From the NCBI GenBank assembly GCA_017396725.1, contig JAFQLA010000191.1:1-6793 (forward strand): DNA of 6,793 nt, written 5' to 3'. This stretch comes from Oscillospiraceae bacterium (GTDB lineage Bacteria > Bacillota_A > Clostridia > Oscillospirales > Oscillospiraceae). A program made the translations under genes and the position numbers. Positions 5,391 through 6,793 of this stretch are shown piece after piece; position 1 is the stretch's first letter, and each line of letters starts with the position of its first letter. The notes under the pieces are model-generated. The model did no database searches. It was not told the origin of the DNA and was given only the letters and a program-made list of their open reading frames with translations.

Positions 5391-6793
5391 ATGTCTTTTG
5401 CCCATCTCCATGTGCATACCGAATACAGCCTGCTGGACGGCGCCTGCCGCATCAGCGGGCTTGCGAAGCGTGCCAAGGAGCTGGGACAGACGGCGGTTGC
5501 CATCACCGACCACGGCGTGATGTACGGCGTGATCGATTTTTACCGCGCCTGTAAAGCCGAAGGCGTGAAGCCTATCATCGGCTGCGAGGTGTATGTCGCG
5601 CCCCGCACCCGCTTTGATAAGATGCATGAATTCGACTCCGAAGCGCGCCATCTGGTGCTGCTGTGCGAGAATGAAGAGGGATACCGCAACCTTTCCTATA
5701 TGGTCTCCATGGCCTTCTCGCAGGGTTTTTATATCCGCCCCCGCATCGACATGGATCTTTTGCGTAAAAAGCACCACGGTCTTATCGCGCTCTCTGCCTG
5801 CCTTGCAGGTGAGATCCCCCGCCGCCTTCGAAACGGCGACTACGAAGGCGCTAAGAAGTATGCCCTTGAGATGCAGGAGATCATGGGAGAGGACCACTTC
5901 TACCTTGAGCTGCAGGATCATGGCATTCCCATGCAGGCAGAGGTGAATCAGGGCATTCTGCGCCTCCATCAGGAGACGGGGATCCCCATGGTGGCCACCA
6001 ACGATGCCCACTATCTTGCCAAGGAAAATGCCGCCAGCCATGATGTGCTGCTGTGCATTCAGACGGGCAAGACGGTGGACGATGAAAACCGCATGCGCTA
6101 CGAGCCGCAGAATTTCTATCTCCGCTCTACCGAGGAGATGGAAACGCTCTTTTCCCGCTATCCCGGCGCCATTGAAAATACCGGCAGGATCGCGGAAATG
6201 TGCAATGTGGAGTTTGAATTCGGTAAGTATCATCTGCCGGAATTCAAACTGCCTCCCGGTTACAGTTCCTATGAATACATCAAAAAGCTTTGCCGCGAAG
6301 GATTTGAAGAGCGCTACGGCGGCAAGCATCCGGAATATGAAAAGCAGCTGAACTACGAGCTGGACATGATCGAGAAAATGGGCTTTACCGACTATTTCCT
6401 CATCGTCAGCGACTTTGTGCAGTATGCCAAGAGTGTTGGTATCCCTGTGGGCCCCGGCCGCGGCAGCGCGGCGGGCAGCATGGTGTCCTACTGCCTGCAT
6501 ATTACCGATATCGACCCCATGCAGTTCAGCCTCTACTTTGAGCGCTTCCTCAACCCCGAGCGCGTGTCCATGCCCGATATCGATATGGACTTTGGCGATG
6601 TGCGCCGCGGGGAAGTGGTGGAGTATGTGCGCCGCAAGTATGGCGACGATCATGTGGCGCAGATCGTGACCTTCGGTACCATGGCTGCCCGCGGTGTGAT
6701 CCGCGATGTGGGCCGCGTGATGAACATTCCCTACGCGGACTGCGATAAGGTGGCAAAGCTGGTGCCCAACGCTCTCCACATTACACTGGATGA
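5391..6793 (+). CDS. dnaE: DNA polymerase III subunit alpha (DnaE), N-terminal part, cut by window end
   Basis: The first 467 codons of a replicative C-family DNA polymerase are present with no stop; full proteins are usually about 1,100-1,200 residues. It starts MSFAHLHVHTEYSLLDGA, the canonical PHP-domain opening. Metal-ligand positions of an active PHP site all appear present: His7, His9, Asp16, His41, Glu66, His87, Cys137, Asp205 and His207. The polymerase core begins with GFTDYFLIVSDFVQYAK (331-347) and the GPGRGSAAGS loop (354-363). MPDIDMDF (394-401) supplies Asp396 and Asp398, equivalent to catalytic Asp401 and Asp403 of E. coli; the third aspartate is beyond the window. The absence of a 3'-5' exonuclease insertion before the PHP region distinguishes it from PolC. 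The ATG follows AAAGGGA (5379-5385) by 5 bases, 19 bases after the preceding stop. Codon use is strongly biased: no TTA, CTA or TCA in 467 codons. Confidence 0.96.
   Translation, partial: MSFAHLHVHTEYSLLDGACRISGLAKRAKELGQTAVAITDHGVMYGVIDFYRACKAEGVKPIIGCEVYVAPRTRFDKMHEFDSEARHLVLLCENEEGYRNLSYMVSMAFSQGFYIRPRIDMDLLRKKHHGLIALSACLAGEIPRRLRNGDYEGAKKYALEMQEIMGEDHFYLELQDHGIPMQAEVNQGILRLHQETGIPMVATNDAHYLAKENAASHDVLLCIQTGKTVDDENRMRYEPQNFYLRSTEEMETLFSRYPGAIENTGRIAEMCNVEFEFGKYHLPEFKLPPGYSSYEYIKKLCREGFEERYGGKHPEYEKQLNYELDMIEKMGFTDYFLIVSDFVQYAKSVGIPVGPGRGSAAGSMVSYCLHITDIDPMQFSLYFERFLNPERVSMPDIDMDFGDVRRGEVVEYVRRKYGDDHVAQIVTFGTMAARGVIRDVGRVMNIPYADCDKVAKLVPNALHITLD

Noticed and set aside
5316..6779. A 487-codon open frame on the minus strand opposite dnaE
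   Set aside because: It is codon-aligned with dnaE, so it stays open simply because dnaE contains no TTA, CTA or TCA codons. Its His/Ala/Val-rich protein resembles no family I know, and the sense protein is an unmistakable polymerase.
1..6793. CRISPR arrays, tRNA/rRNA genes, insertion sequences, phage genes or attachment sites
   Set aside because: No repeat-spacer pattern, no structured RNA gene and no transposase or integrase motif was seen; nearly all DNA is taken up by conserved housekeeping genes.

Overview
The window reads as a single plus-strand operon from a moderately GC-rich anaerobic-type Bacillota (Clostridia or Negativicutes; the sequence does not decide between them). The order hprK - murB - rapZ (yvcJ) - yvcK - whiA - small redox-type gene - dnaE follows the well-known Bacillota rapZ-yvcK-whiA core. 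In many clostridial-type genomes that core is flanked by murB/hprK on one side and dnaE on the other. All seven genes point the same way and are separated by only 2-24 bases. I see no terminator between them, so co-transcription is likely.

Positions 1-179 are an AT-richer lead-in. They hold an open frame that runs in from the left edge and overlaps the hprK start, a weak promoter-like pair, and two tandem hairpins, the second of which covers the hprK Shine-Dalgarno. Positions 180-1115 encode HPr kinase/phosphorylase, 1137-2045 UDP-N-acetylenolpyruvoylglucosamine reductase (MurB), 2064-2924 the RapZ-family P-loop nucleotide-binding protein, 2949-4004 the YvcK/CofD-like UDP-sugar-binding protein, and 4017-4928 the WhiA DNA-binding protein. 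Positions 4931-5371 encode a C_GCAxxG_C_C-family cysteine protein. From 5391 to the right edge is the first 467 codons of DNA polymerase III alpha (dnaE), cut by the window end.

Functionally the operon joins a carbon-status sensor kinase (HprK), a wall-precursor enzyme that consumes a UDP-GlcNAc derivative (MurB), two proteins whose relatives bind amino-sugar metabolites (RapZ with GlcN6P, YvcK with UDP-GlcNAc), a division/chromosome-linked DNA-binding protein (WhiA) and the replicase. A plausible reading is coordination of nutrient supply, wall synthesis, division and replication; this is inference from gene order and family knowledge.

Most of the window is a conserved housekeeping region and I do not see an obviously new system. 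The points most worth a second look are: the last 49 codons of whiA, where codon use and base composition change abruptly and GTGTAAA repeats cluster; the SD-sequestering hairpin in front of hprK; the cysteine-motif gene inserted between whiA and dnaE; and the predicted loss of the YvcK phospho-threonine position.
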